Below, piece by piece: positions 63,399-64,000 of a stretch of 64,000 bases of DNA. The stretch's first letter is position 1, and the number at the start of each line of letters is the position of its first letter. The translations under genes and the position numbers were made by a program. Under the pieces are notes generated by a model that worked only from the letters and a program-made list of their open reading frames with translations, was not told the origin of the DNA and searched no databases. Source of the DNA: Chitinophaga pinensis. GTDB taxonomy: Bacteria > Bacteroidota > Bacteroidia > Flavobacteriales_D > Crocinitomicaceae. Location: contig CAMCYF010000003.1 in assembly GCA_945883825.1 (NCBI GenBank), positions 1 to 64,000 of the forward strand, given 5' to 3'.

Positions 63399-64000
63399 AT
63401 GTCAAAATTAATTAAATCATTTGTAAATAAAGAAAAAATTATCTCCGTAACTGGTTTAGGATACGTAGGATTACCTTTGGCTTTAGAATTTGCTAAGCAT
63501 TTTAAAGTAATAGGTTTTGATATCAATGTATCTCGAGTAGAGTTAATGAAAAAGGGGATAGATCCGTCCAAGGAATTGGGTTCGGATGCCTTTGTAGGTT
63601 GTGATATTATCTTTACATCTAATGTAGAAGATTTGAAAAAAGCCCATTTTCATATCGTTGGAGTACCAACAGATATTGACGAAAATAAAGTGCCTAATCT
63701 AAATCCATTGTTAGGAGCTTCCAGAAGTGTTGCTTCTGCATTAAAAAAAGGTGATTATGTAGTTTATGAATCAACAGTTTATCCGGGCTGTACTGAGGAG
63801 GACTGTGTTCCTATTCTTGAAAATATTTCAGGATTAAAAGGAGGAACTGATTTTAAATTTGGTTATAGTCCCGAACGAATAGTACCTGGTGATAAAGTAA
63901 AGACCTTAACTAACATATTAAAAATTGTATCAGGTAACGATGAGGAAGCTTTAGAAGTAATTTCGGATGTATATGGAACTATAATTAAAGCTGGATTGCA
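63399..64000 (+). CDS. Nucleotide-sugar dehydrogenase (partial, UDP-GalNAc/GlcNAc type)
   Basis: The first 200 residues of a UDP-glucose/GDP-mannose dehydrogenase family protein, cut by the window end. The NAD-binding motif GLGYVGLPLA is at 19-28, ESTVYPG at 124-130 and GYSPERIVPGD at 155-165; the ESTVYPG pattern followed by CTEEDC resembles TviB/WbpO-type enzymes that oxidise UDP-N-acetyl hexosamines to uronic acids. The exact substrate is unproved. The start is the ATG at 63399, 69 nt after the Wzz-like gene; no stop occurs up to the edge. It supplies a uronic acid for the polysaccharide made by this locus. Confidence 0.9.
   Translation, partial: MSKLIKSFVNKEKIISVTGLGYVGLPLALEFAKHFKVIGFDINVSRVELMKKGIDPSKELGSDAFVGCDIIFTSNVEDLKKAHFHIVGVPTDIDENKVPNLNPLLGASRSVASALKKGDYVVYESTVYPGCTEEDCVPILENISGLKGGTDFKFGYSPERIVPGDKVKTLTNILKIVSGNDEEALEVISDVYGTIIKAGL

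Noticed and set aside
1-64000. Defence island, prophage, insertion sequence, secondary-metabolite cluster or new multi-gene system
   Set aside because: I looked for transposases, integrases, phage structural genes, toxin-antitoxin pairs, restriction or reverse-transcriptase genes and found none; genes are ordinary chromosomal ones with uniform composition.

Overview
The window is AT-rich chromosomal DNA of a Bacteroidota bacterium, most likely order Flavobacteriales (Fluviicola/Crocinitomicaceae-like). This rests on gene families and signals seen in the sequence: a type IX secretion C-terminal sorting domain, SusC-like TonB receptors with carboxypeptidase-regulatory domains, DUF4494, a HU/CCDC81-SPOR protein, Bacteroidota-type PurM, MraY and homogentisate dioxygenase, and promoters of the TTG-N19-TAnnTTTG type. 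The genus is inference. Nearly everything is housekeeping; I see no prophage, insertion sequence, CRISPR array, defence island or biosynthetic cluster.

Layout. 1-600: tRNA-Pro(TGG) with promoter and terminator, then tRNA-Ser(GCT), preceded by two and a half tandem copies of a 113-114 bp unit that carries split pieces of the tRNA-Ser T arm and 3' end. 667-4875 (minus): htpG, a TerB/J-domain co-chaperone, xseB and purM. 5003-10712: a short-chain dehydrogenase, a lipoprotein M1 aminopeptidase, and convergent, overlapping pgk and gap. 10817-19627 (minus): a lipoprotein, a secreted C1 aminopeptidase paired with a HU-like/SPOR membrane protein, kdsB and two paralogous TonB-dependent receptors. 19683-28879: dprA, a type IX secreted protein, an AsmA-like protein, then a DUF4494-pdxH-M16 peptidase operon. 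28904-33991: tyrosine catabolism (hmgA-hppD), SDR-type threonine dehydrogenase, lnt. 34132-35747 (minus): rplU-rpmA and an EamA transporter split by a frameshift in an A7 run.

35988-51904 is one long division and cell-wall (dcw) operon on the plus strand: mraZ, rsmH, ftsL-like, ftsI, murE, mraY, murD, ftsW, murG, murC, ftsQ, ftsA, ftsZ and a yqeY gene, closed by an intrinsic terminator. murF, ddl and murB are not in it. A candidate MraZ operator lies just upstream.

51965-53800 is a methionine-salvage operon (mtnB, mtnD, mtnC). 53859-60224 (minus) holds a DUF1573 protein, an iron-uptake operon feoA-feoB-small Cys-rich membrane protein-corA, aspartate kinase and gpsA. 60497-62024 holds two duplicated outer-membrane beta-barrel genes. 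The right edge (62274-64000) enters a surface polysaccharide locus: a Wzz-like chain-length protein and a nucleotide-sugar dehydrogenase cut by the window end.

The points most worth a second look are the interrupted tRNA-Ser-derived repeats, the frame change in the EamA gene, a shared 14-nt palindromic motif in front of both rplU and rpmA, the MraZ operator, and several TAnnTTTG elements placed 3-5 nt before start codons, which suggests near-leaderless transcripts.
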